A stretch of DNA of 11,025 nt from DATJQA01 sp041169145 (GCA_041169145.1 JBEEJO010000024.1:1-11025), one strand, 5' to 3'. Shown: positions 1-5,839, numbered from the stretch's first letter. Program-made: numbers and translations. The notes: generated by a model from the sequence alone, not told the origin.

Positions 1-539
1 GCGGTGCAGTCGGCCTTCGCTTTGTCCAATGCGGCGGTCACCGATGTTTTGAACGCGGCGATGGCGGCATCAACTTGCGATTTGCGCGATGCGAGCGCGG
101 CGTCAAGGCCGGAGCGAAAATCGGCAACGGCTTTATCCACTGCGGCGCGTCGCGCAGTTATCGCGGTCTCTATCGCGGTTTTGAACGCCGCAACCGCGGC
201 CTTTTGAGCGTCGGTCGTCGCAAGTCGGTCCAATTTGGCGTATTGGTCATTGCGTTTCGCGATCTGTTCGGTGCGACGGGCGGCAAGCTGCCGGTCATGG
301 TCGTTCTCGCGATCGCTGATGCCGGTTGTCCGTTCCGCGCGGCGATCCGTAAGATTCTCTTCGCGGGTATTTACTCTGCCGAGCAGTTCCGTTGACATGT
401 TCCCGATCCGCGAGCAGAAGAGCGGTGCTCCTTGCGTGCCAACCGATCGTGTTGTCTGCGCGAGGGCGGACGGCATACCGGCCGCGATGATGGCGAACGA
501 GCCGAATCCTAATGCTATGCGTGAAAGATCAGAACTCAT
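1..539 (-). CDS. Secreted, helical Ala/Arg-rich protein of unknown function (partial, C-terminus beyond the window)
   Basis: An uninterrupted minus-strand frame starts at the ATG at 539-537 and leaves the left edge after 179 codons. Residues about 7-28 form a hydrophobic signal peptide with a likely cleavage after ALA at 26-28. A single Cys follows in the motif LFCSRI, and another Cys lies close to the window edge. The rest is rich in Ala, Arg, Asp and Lys without Pro, fitting a long amphipathic helix or coiled coil with loosely repeated AAFKTA/AAIAAFKTS segments. The start overlaps the end of the upstream gene by 11 bases, so the two are probably translationally coupled. I recall similar exported helical proteins next to small anchored proteins in Parcubacteria genomes, but cannot name a family or function. 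Plus-strand frames here are shadows of this gene. Confidence 0.75.
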   Translation of the reverse strand, partial: MSSDLSRIALGFGSFAIIAAGMPSALAQTTRSVGTQGAPLFCSRIGNMSTELLGRVNTREENLTDRRAERTTGISDRENDHDRQLAARRTEQIAKRNDQYAKLDRLATTDAQKAAVAAFKTAIETAITARRAAVDKAVADFRSGLDAALASRKSQVDAAIAAFKTSVTAALDKAKADCT

Positions 540-843
540 CGCCGTTGTATGCCGCACCCAGATCGTTCAGATCCGCCGTATCCTGGATCGCGACGTTGGC
601 GTTCGCATCTTCCGCTTGCGTCAACGCTTGGTCCTGCGCGGCATCCGCAAGAACAGAATCAACGACGCTATCTACGGTCGTCGGCTCGGTTGCCGCTGGC
701 GCGTTGTTTTCCGCGGTCGGTGCGGTTACCCCTTCCGATTCGCCGATCGTCTCCGGTGCCGGCGCTGAGCTTTGGCGTACGCCGAAGAGCACCAGCGCGA
801 TGACCGCAACGACCGCAACGCCGCCCACTATTTTCCAATTCAT
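529..843 (-). CDS. Small membrane-anchored acidic protein of unknown function
   Basis: The frame encodes 104 residues from the ATG at 843. Residues 5-22 are a hydrophobic segment after a short MNWK N-terminus, so the protein is anchored with its remainder outside. The exposed part is Ala/Thr/Glu/Pro-rich and low in complexity, then an acidic Ala/Asp segment leads to a C-terminus ending in AAYNGDEF. The same frame is open for 58 more codons upstream, but that stretch crosses the non-coding region and has no supporting features, so I chose MNWK. No good SD lies at the usual distance; an AAAGG sits about 30 bases upstream. The gene is first of a two-gene operon, overlapping the next by 11 bases. 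A short anchored protein of this kind beside a secreted helical protein looks like a CPR-type pair. Function unknown. Confidence 0.65.
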   Translation of the reverse strand: MNWKIVGGVAVVAVIALVLFGVRQSSAPAPETIGESEGVTAPTAENNAPAATEPTTVDSVVDSVLADAAQDQALTQAEDANANVAIQDTADLNDLGAAYNGDEF

Positions 844-880
844 ATGATCATGGTGTGCGTGATTATGTACGACCTTTCTT

Positions 881-908
881 TGTATATCAGACGAGTAGCA
901 CAAAACAA
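881..908 (-). promoter_or_regulatory. Possible promoter for the 843-to-1 operon
   Basis: On the minus strand a TTGTTT (908-903) lies 16 bases before a TATACA (886-881), about 30 bases ahead of the ATG at 843. Both hexamers are imperfect, so this is a modest call. Confidence 0.35.
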
Positions 909-933
909 TGTGACAACAAAACGCCAAAATACT

Positions 934-1064
934 TGTGGACCCACAAAGAATCGGACGTCGCTCGTCGCTATACAGCAACTCGCTCCCACGAACCCATCGG
1001 TTCGTGCGCTCCGCCACGGGGAAACTCCCGTTTCCCCGACCCCTTTCCCAGTCCGATTCTCCGT
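934..1064 (-). ncRNA. Candidate structured RNA: closed multi-branch fold with tRNA-Ala-derived ends
   Basis: On the minus strand the ends pair into a 14-bp helix (1064-1051 with 956-943) that encloses three hairpins. These are 1038-1030/1025-1017 (9 bp, loop GGGA), 1006-999/994-987 (8 bp, loop GATG) and 979-974/969-964 (6 bp, loop GTAT). Two outer-helix positions and one pair of the last hairpin are G-U on the minus strand but A-C or C-A mismatches on the plus strand, which favours a minus-strand RNA. The distal end (933-956) matches the 3' end of tRNA-Ala (1109-1132) at 22 of 24 positions. The proximal end (1051-1064) is an exact 14-base inverted match to the same tRNA region. It lies downstream of tRNA-Ala and its terminator. 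It could be a novel RNA, a tRNA-derived miniature mobile element, or an attachment-site remnant. Confidence 0.4.
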
Positions 1065-1071
1065 ATCATAG

Positions 1072-1109
1072 AACAAAATAGCCCCACCATAAAGCGGGAC
1101 TATTTTGTT
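1072..1109 (-). terminator. Strong hairpin terminator after tRNA-Ala
   Basis: A perfect 10-bp arm (AACAAAATAG 1072-1081 with CTATTTTGTT 1100-1109) is extended by further G-C pairs around a loop. It begins 3 bases after the tRNA-Ala 3' end. The descending arm is U-rich on the minus strand, as in an intrinsic terminator; the near symmetry could let it work in both directions. Confidence 0.7.
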
Positions 1110-1111
1110 TG

Positions 1112-1182
1112 TGGACCCACGGAGAATCGGACTCCGACCTGCTCCATGCCATGGAGCCGTAATACCATTTTACTATGGGCCC
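1112..1182 (-). tRNA. tRNA-Ala (anticodon GGC)
   Basis: The minus strand gives a full cloverleaf. The acceptor GGGCCCA pairs with TGGGTCC, including the G3-U70 wobble that is the alanine identity element. The D-arm is GTAA/TTAC, the anticodon stem GCTCC/GGAGC with loop ATGGCAT (anticodon GGC, reading GCC), the variable loop has four bases, and the T-arm is CGGAG/CTCCG with loop TCCGATT. The discriminator is A. It is 71 bases long and CCA is not encoded (ACA follows). It lies downstream of the DUF5652-like gene on the same strand and may be cotranscribed with it. Confidence 0.95.
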
Positions 1183-1186
1183 ATTT

Positions 1187-1205
1187 CGCGGCGGCGACCG
1201 CCGCG
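1187..1205 (-). other. GC-rich hairpin between the DUF5652-like gene and tRNA-Ala
   Basis: A perfect 8-bp stem (1187-1194 with 1198-1205) has a three-base loop. It sits between the stop codon at 1218 and the tRNA 5' end at 1182. There is no U-tract on either strand, so it is either a weak terminator or a folding/processing element ahead of the tRNA. Confidence 0.4.
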
Positions 1206-1217
1206 AGGATCGAAACG

Positions 1218-1478
1218 TTATTCTACCGACCTCTCTTTTTTACTGAAAACGTAGAGGTAGAGGATCTCAAGTATCCCAACGGTATTGACCACGAGCAAAA
1301 CAACGAACCACACCGAATCTCCCTTCCGGGCCGCATGCCACAATGCTCGGCCTTTCCAATAAATAGTCCAGAGGGCAACGATGAGTATCGCGATAATGCC
1401 CAGCGCCATGACGAAACCGGCAGGGCCAAGCCATAGTCCGGCGTAATTGTCCCAACCGCCATACATCAGCTGTCTCAT
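1218..1478 (-). CDS. DUF5652-like small membrane protein
   Basis: The frame encodes 86 residues from the ATG at 1478. It has two membrane segments, about 18-40 and 55-76. The first is followed by WKGRALWHAARKGDSVWF, and the second contains NTVGILEILYLY, ending in a basic KKER tail. Aromatic Trp residues, an (A)LWxAAR loop, and the NTxGILEI pattern are what I associate with DUF5652 proteins of CPR bacteria; this is by recollection, not a search. Function is unknown; it should be an inner-membrane hairpin with the charged loop on one side. There is no clear SD upstream. The adjacent tRNA cluster is divergent, so both may share a promoter region (1479-1557). Confidence 0.75.
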   Translation of the reverse strand: MRQLMYGGWDNYAGLWLGPAGFVMALGIIAILIVALWTIYWKGRALWHAARKGDSVWFVVLLVVNTVGILEILYLYVFSKKERSVE

Positions 1479-1517
1479 AGCGAAGAAATGATTGGTTTGC
1501 CGACCTTTTGTGCTTGA

Positions 1518-1546
1518 TTGTCAAGCGACTCCGGTTTGGCTATAGT
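1518..1546 (+). promoter_or_regulatory. Promoter of the tRNA cluster
   Basis: TTGTCA (1518-1523), a 17-base spacer and TATAGT (1541-1546) make a good sigma-70-type promoter. The predicted transcript start, near 1553, falls a few bases before the tRNA-like sequence at 1558 and would read through to tRNA-Arg and possibly tRNA-Ser. Confidence 0.7.
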
Positions 1547-1557
1547 GTATCCGAATT

Positions 1558-1658
1558 GCCCCCGTAGTTCAAAGCCGACGCGAAGGTCGACTCCCCGATG
1601 CTCGCAGGGCGAGCCGTCGGAGCGGATAGAATGCCTGCCGGCGGGCAGGGAACAGGTC
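1558..1658 (+). pseudogene. Broken tRNA-like sequence with a structured D-loop insertion
   Basis: The 5' half of a tRNA is visible: acceptor strand GCCCCCG (1558-1564), TA, D-stem GTTC (1567-1570) with AA, then GGATA and the D-stem partner GAAT (1629-1632), and an anticodon-like stem CCTGC/GCAGG (1634-1638, 1645-1649). About 50 bases (1574-1623) are inserted in the D-loop. They fold on themselves: CCGACG/CGTCGG (1575-1580, 1615-1620) encloses CGA-AGG-TCG and GCTCGC-AGG-GCGAGC. The anticodon loop is a GC palindrome without U33, and the T-arm and 3' acceptor strand are missing. The D-arm wording resembles an arginine-type tRNA, but identity cannot be read. Most likely a tRNA pseudogene hit by palindromic repeat elements; a processed split or interrupted tRNA is the less likely alternative. 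Confidence 0.45.
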
Positions 1659-1668
1659 AGCGATATAT

Positions 1669-1742
1669 GCCCTGGTAGCTCAACTGGATAGAGCAGCTCC
1701 GTCCTAAGGAGATGATTGTAGGTTCAACTCCTGCCCAGGGCA
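1669..1742 (+). tRNA. tRNA-Arg (anticodon CCU)
   Basis: A complete cloverleaf: acceptor GCCCTGG/CCAGGGC, D-stem GCTC/GAGC with AACTGGATA loop, anticodon loop GTCCTAA (anticodon CCT in DNA, reading AGG), T-arm GTAGG/CCTGC with loop TTCAACT, discriminator A. The anticodon stem has four good pairs plus a G-A mismatch at 27-43. CCA is not encoded. It begins 11 bases after the tRNA-like fragment and should be transcribed from the promoter at 1518-1546. Confidence 0.95.
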
Positions 1743-1817
1743 CTTGATCTCGACTCGCGCCATTGCTTCGCGGGCGTAAAGTACCTTAGGATATAGGAGA
1801 CACTTGTTTTCGAGAGG

Positions 1818-1904
1818 GGAGGGTTGGCAGAGTGGTCTAACGCGCCGCACTCGAAATGCGGTTGGGGAGCAATCCCCTCACAGGTTCGAATCCTGTACCC
1901 TCCG
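1818..1904 (+). tRNA. tRNA-Ser (anticodon CGA)
   Basis: Acceptor GGAGGGT pairs with ACCCTCC and the discriminator is G, as expected for serine. The anticodon stem GCCGCA/TGCGG region closes the loop CTCGAAA (anticodon CGA, reading UCG). A long variable arm (GGGGAG...TCCCC) marks it as class II, and the T-arm is ACAGG/CCTGT with loop TTCGAAT. Length is 87 bases with no encoded CCA. A weak additional promoter (TTGCTT 1763-1768, 18 bases, TAGGAT 1787-1792) could serve it separately from the upstream tRNA-Arg. Confidence 0.95.
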
Positions 1905-1979
1905 CTGAGTATTGGGCTGTGTCAACGCTGCGGCATCTTCGAATGGGGACGTAGATTTCGAACCGATGGCGATGTAGCA

Positions 1980-1985
1980 TATACT
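1980..1985 (+). promoter_or_regulatory. Possible -10 element for a leaderless transcript
   Basis: TATACT ends eight bases before the ATG at 1993, so transcription would start at or next to the start codon. No convincing -35 hexamer is at the right distance (only TTCGAA at 1957-1962) and there is no SD before the ATG, which agrees with leaderless translation. Confidence 0.35.
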
Positions 1986-1992
1986 TATCAGC

Positions 1993-3780
1993 ATGAGCCC
2001 AGAAAACCGGACCTGTCAGAACTGCAAGAACGAATTTACGATAGAGCCTGAGGATTTTGATTTTTATACGAAAGTCCGTGTTCCACCACCCACATTTTGT
2101 TGGTTATGTCGTGCGCAGAGACGCATGGCATGGCGGAACGAGCGGAGCTTATTCAAACGGAAGAGCGATCATTCGGGCAAGGACATTTTTTCGGCATTCG
2201 CCCCCGATGCTCCCGTGAAGGTGTATGAGAACGAAGTTTGGGTTACCGATGCGTGGGACCCGATGCAGTATGGCCGCGAATACGATTTTGCAAAGCCATT
2301 TTTTGCGCAATTTGCGGAGCTTCTCCATGCCGTCCCGCTCAAGAACCGGAATGTGGTGAATGGGGGCCCCGGGAGCGATTATTGCAACAACTTCACCGAT
2401 CCCAAGAACTGCTACCTCGCATTCAACGGAAAGGGTGCGGAGGATTGCATGTATGGGAATGGATTCACATTCTCAAAATCATGTGTCGATACCTCGCATG
2501 TGGGGAAGAGCGAGCGGTGTTACGAATGTTTCTGGCTCACGTCATGCAGTAATGCTTGCTTTTCGTCGCAGTGTGAGAGTGGCTACAACTTGATGTTCTG
2601 CCGCGATTGCGTGGGATGCAATGATTGTTTCGGTTGCGTAGGATTACGGAACAAGTCGTACCGTATCTTCAACGAGCAATATTCGAAAGAGGAGTATGAG
2701 CAGCGCATCAAAGAGTTCAATCTGGGCTCGTATTCGGCGTTGGAGCATGTGCGTCAGCGGGTGGCGGATTTTTGGTTGAAATTCCCGCTTCGGTTCATGA
2801 TCGGCTCCCAAAACGAACATGTTTCCGGGAACTACATCGAACACTCAAAAAACGTCCAGCAATCGTTTCTCGTACGGGAGAGCGAGAATGTCAAATTCGC
2901 GCAATACATGCAGGAATTGCCGGGCAGTAAGGATACGTATGACTACACCGCTTGGGGCGACTCCAATGAGCTGGTGTACGAATGCGCCGCTTGCGGCATC
3001 GGCACTCATCGGGTGAAGTTCAGTTATAACGTTCAGGAGCATACGAACGACGTGGAATATTCGTATATGTGCAGCGGGTGCTCGGATATCTTCGGTTGCA
3101 TCGCTCTCAAGAAGAAACAGTATTGTATTTTCAATAAGCAATACACGAAAGAGCAATACGAAGAACTGTTGCCGAAGATCAAGAGGCAGATGGATGAGAT
3201 GCCGTTCACCGATAAGCAGGGGAGAGCGTATCGATACGGAGAATTTTTCCCCGTCGAACTGTCTCCGTTCGCTTATAACGAAACGCTTGCGCAAGAATAT
3301 TTCCCGCTCACGAAAGAGCTGGCGATCGCGAGCGGGTATTCGTGGCGGGATCCCGTGGAGCGGAACTATGCGCCGACCAAGAAAGCCATCGATCTTCCGG
3401 ATAGCATCGCAACCGTATCGGATGCCATAACGAACGAGATCATTGGTTGCATGCATGAAGGAACATGCAACGAGCAGTGCACAATGGCGTTCCGTATCAT
3501 CCCCGATGAACTATCGTTCTATCGCGCGAACAATATTCCGCTTCCCCGGCTCTGTCCGAGTTGTCGGCATTATCGTCGCATTGCGCAACGCTCAACATTG
3601 CATGTTCATAAGCGACGGTGTCAGTGCGTGGGGAATGCATCGGAGAACGGAATATATCAGAACCAAGGACAGCATTTCCACGGTAGCGATGCGTGTCCGA
3701 CCGAATTTGAGACATCCTATGGTCCCGACCGGAAAGAGTTCCTCTATTGCGAACAGTGCTATAGCGCCGAGACTGCGTAG
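1993..3780 (+). CDS. Cysteine-rich zinc-ribbon protein of CPR type, function unknown
   Basis: This 595-residue protein has no signal peptide or membrane segment, so it should be cytoplasmic. An N-terminal zinc ribbon uses C8, C11, C36 and C39. A related module recurs near the C-terminus with C492, C496, C521 and C524. Both have 25 residues between the inner cysteines and share the pattern F-x-I-x-P-(E/D)-x-FY then P-P-x-C-x-x-CR-x-x-RR, so one is a duplicate of the other. A further C543/C545 and C586/C589 set follows. The middle has two dense cysteine segments (131-215 and 331-378), each ending in a repeated stretch like YRIFNEQYSKEEYEQ (223-237) and YCIFNKQYTKEQYEE (377-391). The spacing suggests multiple structural zinc sites or a repeat solenoid. 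I have seen this architecture in Parcubacteria but know no assigned role; RNA or nucleic-acid binding is conceivable only by analogy with zinc ribbons. Confidence 0.85.
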   Translation: MSPENRTCQNCKNEFTIEPEDFDFYTKVRVPPPTFCWLCRAQRRMAWRNERSLFKRKSDHSGKDIFSAFAPDAPVKVYENEVWVTDAWDPMQYGREYDFAKPFFAQFAELLHAVPLKNRNVVNGGPGSDYCNNFTDPKNCYLAFNGKGAEDCMYGNGFTFSKSCVDTSHVGKSERCYECFWLTSCSNACFSSQCESGYNLMFCRDCVGCNDCFGCVGLRNKSYRIFNEQYSKEEYEQRIKEFNLGSYSALEHVRQRVADFWLKFPLRFMIGSQNEHVSGNYIEHSKNVQQSFLVRESENVKFAQYMQELPGSKDTYDYTAWGDSNELVYECAACGIGTHRVKFSYNVQEHTNDVEYSYMCSGCSDIFGCIALKKKQYCIFNKQYTKEQYEELLPKIKRQMDEMPFTDKQGRAYRYGEFFPVELSPFAYNETLAQEYFPLTKELAIASGYSWRDPVERNYAPTKKAIDLPDSIATVSDAITNEIIGCMHEGTCNEQCTMAFRIIPDELSFYRANNIPLPRLCPSCRHYRRIAQRSTLHVHKRRCQCVGNASENGIYQNQGQHFHGSDACPTEFETSYGPDRKEFLYCEQCYSAETA

Positions 3781-3800
3781 AACCGGAAGCCGAATACGTC

Positions 3801-3830
3801 ATCGCATGCGTGCTGGGAAAAGCATGCGAT
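3801..3830 (+). other. Inverted repeat between genes, overlapping a -35 element
   Basis: ATCGCATGC (3801-3809) and GCATGCGAT (3822-3830) form a perfect 9-bp stem with a 12-base loop, 20 bases after the stop of the zinc-ribbon gene. No T-tract follows; instead the right arm runs directly into the TTGACA of the next promoter. It could be a terminator lacking a good tail or an operator for that promoter. Confidence 0.45.
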
Positions 3831-3858
3831 TGACAATACGCATATAAATTGTTATAGT
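3830..3858 (+). promoter_or_regulatory. Near-consensus promoter of the secreted-protein gene
   Basis: TTGACA (3830-3835), a 17-base spacer and TATAGT (3853-3858). The start would be near 3865, giving a leader of about 28 bases that contains the SD AGAGGGG (3881-3887). Confidence 0.85.
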
Positions 3859-3892
3859 AACTCCGCTCTTCGAAATAACGAGAGGGGATGTT

Positions 3893-4552
3893 ATGCGAAA
3901 CTACGGGTTTGTGGTGTTGTTCGTCGTGTTGTTCGGCCTGGGCATTGCCATCTCGGGTGGCGCCGAGGATCCGACGACCACGATCGTCACGGCGCGCATG
4001 GCCGAGCGGCTCGATAAGCCGCACATCGGGACATACCACTTCTTTGAGGTCTTCCAGCTCAGGGGGAGGTGGATCGTTCCCGATGTGGGGTACGTCGACT
4101 TCGGTCGCAACGACTACCGCGAGTTGTTTACGGGTGCGGGGTACACATTGCATGACGGCAAGCGGGTGACCATGATCGAAGAATTTTACTTCGTCCAGGG
4201 CACCGGACCCGCAGCCGATGGCGCGGCGTATCTGCAGCCGTGGACGCTGCTGCAAGGACGTCTCACGAAGAAGTTCGCAGCCGAGGCGGTGTACTTCCTG
4301 TATGTGCCGCTTACGGACTCCGCGTCCGTGCAACATGTCATCGAGCGAGCCAAGCTCGAATATTCCTTCCAGAAGCCGTGGAAGGTCGGCATGGGATATG
4401 CGGCATACAAGCCGGAAGGAGTGGCATGGAAGCACAAGCCATTCCTGACGGTTTCGGTCAAAACGAGGGCGGGTGCGTTCGAGTTCTGGCTCCAGAAAGT
4501 TCCCGGCGGAGCCCAGGTCCAGGCTCGATACAAACTGGTCCACACGAAGTAG
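3893..4552 (+). CDS. Secreted protein of unknown function
   Basis: The frame encodes 219 residues. The SD AGAGGGG lies five bases before the ATG at 3893, which decides the start over an out-of-frame ATG at 3888. Residues 5-22 form a signal peptide core with likely cleavage near SGGAED at 21-26. The mature part has no cysteine and no obvious membrane segment. It is rich in aromatic residues and alternating hydrophobics (for example GKRVTMIEEFYFVQG, then LTVSVKTRAGAFEFWLQKV near the end), so a beta-rich fold is likely. I do not recognise a family. It has its own promoter and a hairpin terminator, so it is a single-gene unit between the zinc-ribbon gene and the convergent PRPP synthetase homologue. 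Whether the protein is released or surface-bound cannot be told. Confidence 0.75.
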   Translation: MRNYGFVVLFVVLFGLGIAISGGAEDPTTTIVTARMAERLDKPHIGTYHFFEVFQLRGRWIVPDVGYVDFGRNDYRELFTGAGYTLHDGKRVTMIEEFYFVQGTGPAADGAAYLQPWTLLQGRLTKKFAAEAVYFLYVPLTDSASVQHVIERAKLEYSFQKPWKVGMGYAAYKPEGVAWKHKPFLTVSVKTRAGAFEFWLQKVPGGAQVQARYKLVHTK

Positions 4553-4575
4553 TCGATCGACCCCCTCTCGAAGAT

Positions 4576-4607
4576 GGGTAGCTGTGGCCACACGGTCACA
4601 GCTACCC
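4576..4607 (+). terminator. Hairpin terminator after the secreted-protein gene
   Basis: GGGTAGCTGTG (4576-4586) pairs perfectly with CACAGCTACCC (4597-4607) around a 10-base loop, 23 bases after the stop codon. Only GTT follows, so the U-tract is poor, but stem strength and placement suggest termination. Confidence 0.6.
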
Positions 4608-4609
4608 GT

Positions 4610-4649
4610 TCACCTAAGCTTGCCAGATGGTTCTGATGAATTTAGGTGA
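4610..4649. repeat. Short inverted repeat in the convergent intergenic region
   Basis: TCACCTAA (4610-4617) and TTAGGTGA (4642-4649) are perfect 8-base inverted copies separated by 24 bases. It adjoins the terminator hairpin; role unknown. The rest of 4553-4729 shows no coding potential that I can support. Confidence 0.4.
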
Positions 4650-4729
4650 GTAAAGCGGGTTCAGGTATCACTCCCAGCAGATATCCGAAGTATGTCGTAG
4701 AGCCGTTGTGTATAGATAAAAATGTGTGC

Positions 4730-4760
4730 GCGCCCGCCGTTCGTGAAGAACGGCGGGCGC
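4730..4760 (-). terminator. Intrinsic terminator of the PRPP synthetase homologue
   Basis: A perfect 13-bp stem (4730-4742 with 4748-4760) with a five-base loop lies 6 bases beyond the stop codon. On the minus strand it is followed by a short spacer and a TTTTTAT tract. Confidence 0.85.
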
Positions 4761-4766
4761 GGAACG

Positions 4767-5828
4767 TCAGTCGAGCGAACGAAGCACGGCCTCAAGCGTC
4801 TCGGCGATGACCGGCTCTATTGAGACGTGTTCGACCCGCTTTCCTGTGGAGCCCTCGTACTCGGTCTCGCCGTCGCCCCGTGGCCGCGTGTTGCCGAGCC
4901 ATACCGAATCGAACGGTGGCGGACCTTCAAAAGGGAAGAGCTTCTTCTTCCATCCGCGCGAACAGACCGGGTGAGTGGCGAGAAGGTGAATAGTCGCGAT
5001 ACTGAAGGAACGGATCTCCCGAGCCGTAAGAACTGCCGTGTGAGCGGAATCGACTTCGTCTTCCCGCATCAGAAGATTCATCCCGCGAGCAGTCGAGAGA
5101 TCGCACGAGATGGGAACGTTCGTACCGTACCGTTCCTGAACGACCTCGAAGAACTGATCGTCCTTGACGAGACTCACCGCACCGTCGGCGCGTTTCTTCG
5201 GCGTAGCGAACACACCGACGCCGAGCGCTTTCGCAAGCGCAATGGCGCGTTCCACCGAACCGAGGTCCGGAGAGTACACCGCGGTCTTTTCAGGACCGCC
5301 GAATCCCTGGACGACATTTCGCAGCGCATCGGCGAAAAGCCTGGTCGGGTCCGCGATGAAGAGGCTGAGTCCATACTTCTCTGCGAACTTCTTTGTATTC
5401 GGCACCGAATGCGGTTCGCAGACGACGAGGTTATCCGCTCCGTAGTGCTTGAGATTCCGCAGGAAGAACTGCAGGCGGCTGATCTCGTGGGTGAATTCCG
5501 CGTGGTCCTGCCGGCGGTAGCGCAGAAAGCTCAGCACGACCGTTACTGTTCGCGCACCGTACTGATGCTTACAGGCCGTCGCGAGGTCTTTGAGCTCGCT
5601 TTCGAGCTTGTACGTGACGGGGCACGAGAAGATGACCACATGCCTTCCTCTGATCTTTGCTGGTTTTGCCAGCCGGAAGCCGGATTCTCCATCGGGGAAC
5701 GTATCGTGGTCTGAGTGACTGAAATCAAGCGCCGAACCGGACAAAAGGTTCACGATACGAAGCACCTCATCATCGAATGTATGGTGGCCGGTGCCGCCAT
5801 ATACGACGATACGGTCTCGGTCGAGCAT
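4767..5828 (-). CDS. prs: Divergent ribose-phosphate pyrophosphokinase (PRPP synthetase) homologue
   Basis: A full-length homologue of the enzyme that makes PRPP from ribose 5-phosphate and ATP for nucleotide, His and Trp synthesis. It has 353 residues (family usually about 310-320). Visible landmarks are FPDGE (44-48), the ATP-site RRQD (105-108; family YARQD), H140 in CEPHS (family DLHA), SPDLG (186-190) and the catalytic-loop KKR (211-213; family KRR). THPVCS (285-290) and a closing VEHVSIEPVIAETLEAVL segment also match the family. The ribose-phosphate/PRPP loop, normally DDxxDTxGT, reads EDEVDSAHT (256-264): the second and third Asp are kept, but the first Asp is Glu and TxG is SAH. Extra length lies around 291-330. 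The start is fixed by AAGGAGG at 5839-5833. It may be an active enzyme, an altered-specificity one, or a regulatory homologue. Confidence 0.85.
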   Translation of the reverse strand: MLDRDRIVVYGGTGHHTFDDEVLRIVNLLSGSALDFSHSDHDTFPDGESGFRLAKPAKIRGRHVVIFSCPVTYKLESELKDLATACKHQYGARTVTVVLSFLRYRRQDHAEFTHEISRLQFFLRNLKHYGADNLVVCEPHSVPNTKKFAEKYGLSLFIADPTRLFADALRNVVQGFGGPEKTAVYSPDLGSVERAIALAKALGVGVFATPKKRADGAVSLVKDDQFFEVVQERYGTNVPISCDLSTARGMNLLMREDEVDSAHTAVLTAREIRSFSIATIHLLATHPVCSRGWKKKLFPFEGPPPFDSVWLGNTRPRGDGETEYEGSTGKRVEHVSIEPVIAETLEAVLRSLD

Positions 5829-5832
5829 TGCG

Positions 5833-5839
5833 CCTCCTT
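5833..5839 (-). promoter_or_regulatory. Perfect Shine-Dalgarno of the PRPP synthetase homologue
   Basis: AAGGAGG lies four bases before the ATG at 5828 on the minus strand and decides the start. It overlaps the stop codon (5840-5838) of the upstream open stretch, which would couple the two if the latter were translated. I found no clear promoter immediately upstream. Confidence 0.8.

Noticed and set aside
235..768. 177-codon plus-strand open frame
   Set aside because: It is antisense to two minus-strand genes with signal/anchor segments and sensible composition; its own translation is Arg-rich shadow sequence.
934..1064. tmRNA 3' end or a complete second tRNA
   Set aside because: The tRNA-Ala-like end lacks a pairing T-stem (CGACG against CTTTG) and no matching 5' acceptor strand is present; the T-loop bases are instead in the closing helix.
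855..1436. 193-codon plus-strand open frame
   Set aside because: It runs antisense through the candidate RNA, tRNA-Ala and the DUF5652-like gene; its peptide is the translation of RNA structure, not a protein family.
1940..1970. T-loop-like GGTTCGAAATC on the minus strand
   Set aside because: No accompanying anticodon arm or acceptor pair could be formed.
1824..2051. 75-codon plus-strand open frame
   Set aside because: Starts inside tRNA-Ser; its peptide is the typical false translation of a serine tRNA.
2845..3456. 203-codon minus-strand open frame
   Set aside because: Antisense to the zinc-ribbon protein, with no SD and low-complexity Arg/Ile/Leu translation.
3497..4591. 364-codon minus-strand open frame
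   Set aside because: It is antisense to the secreted protein and to the end of the zinc-ribbon gene, both of which have motifs or a promoter and SD; this frame has neither.
4827..5714. 295-codon plus-strand open frame
   Set aside because: Antisense shadow of the PRPP synthetase homologue, whose family motifs and SD are clear.
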